5,496 bases of DNA from an uncultured bacterium. GTDB lineage: Bacteria > Cyanobacteriota > Vampirovibrionia > Gastranaerophilales > Gastranaerophilaceae. Location: the NCBI GenBank assembly GCA_900547585.1, contig URHD01000098.1:1-5496 (forward strand). The letters are read 5' to 3'. The notes beneath the pieces are model-generated. The model ran no database searches. It was not told where the DNA came from and saw only the letters and a program-made list of their open reading frames with translations. The translations under genes and the position numbers were made by a program. Below, piece after piece: positions 5,464 to 5,496 of the stretch. Each line of letters starts with the position of its first letter. Position 1 is the first letter of the stretch.

Positions 5464-5496
5464 CAGTAGGTTGGGCTTTCAGCCCAACAGCACCCG
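5464..5496. repeat. Second copy of the two-hairpin palindromic repeat, truncated by the window edge
   Basis: 5468-5496 matches 5011-5039 over 29 bases with one difference (G at 5482 for A at 5025). The difference restores a seventh pair in the stem GTTGGGC (5470-5476) with GCCCAAC (5482-5488), loop TTTCA. It starts one base after the stop codon of the AbrB-like gene. The remainder, including the second hairpin, would lie outside the window. Confidence 0.8.

Overview
The window holds two long genes on the minus strand, which form an operon-like pair, and an AT-rich intergenic tail at the right edge with repeats and two short genes. The long genes are mfd (4755 to 1276, transcription-repair coupling factor) and, 25 bases downstream, a lipoprotein peptidyl-prolyl isomerase of the PrsA/SurA type (1250 to 129). 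The coding order is mfd then isomerase, with no terminator between them. Stem-loops at 1-120 close the unit.

Organism: a bacterium of moderate GC that uses ATG starts and exports lipoproteins. The sequence does not settle the taxon. Small palindromic repeats of the GTTGGG/CCCAAC kind, a TTCCGAA/TTCGG hairpin and the mfd sequence would fit an uncultured gut-type lineage such as Gastranaerophilales (non-photosynthetic relatives of Cyanobacteria). That is a guess from memory, not a demonstration.

Layout: 1-125 has three consecutive inverted repeats, at least one a credible terminator. 129-1250 is the isomerase lipoprotein and 1276-4755 is mfd. 4756-5010 is the mfd upstream region. It holds an extended -10 placed so that transcription would start at or next to the mfd ATG, a G-quadruplex motif, and a 121-bp element with 22-bp near-perfect terminal inverted repeats. 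5011-5077 is a two-hairpin repeat of the REP/BIME type. 5078-5463 is a low-GC island (about 24% GC by hand count over 5101-5460) carrying two small divergent genes: a 37-aa unknown on the minus strand and a 51-aa SpoVT/AbrB (MazE-like) DNA-binding protein on the plus strand. 5464-5496 is the start of a second copy of the 5011-5077 repeat, cut by the window edge.

How the parts work together: Mfd removes stalled RNA polymerase and recruits UvrA for repair in the cytoplasm, while the isomerase folds exported proteins at the envelope. Their link is probably shared transcription rather than shared biochemistry. The most unusual part is the right edge: an AbrB-type solo regulator and a divergent micro-gene sit in an AT-rich segment whose two ends are the same 13-mer in opposite orientation, each belonging to a copy of the palindromic repeat.
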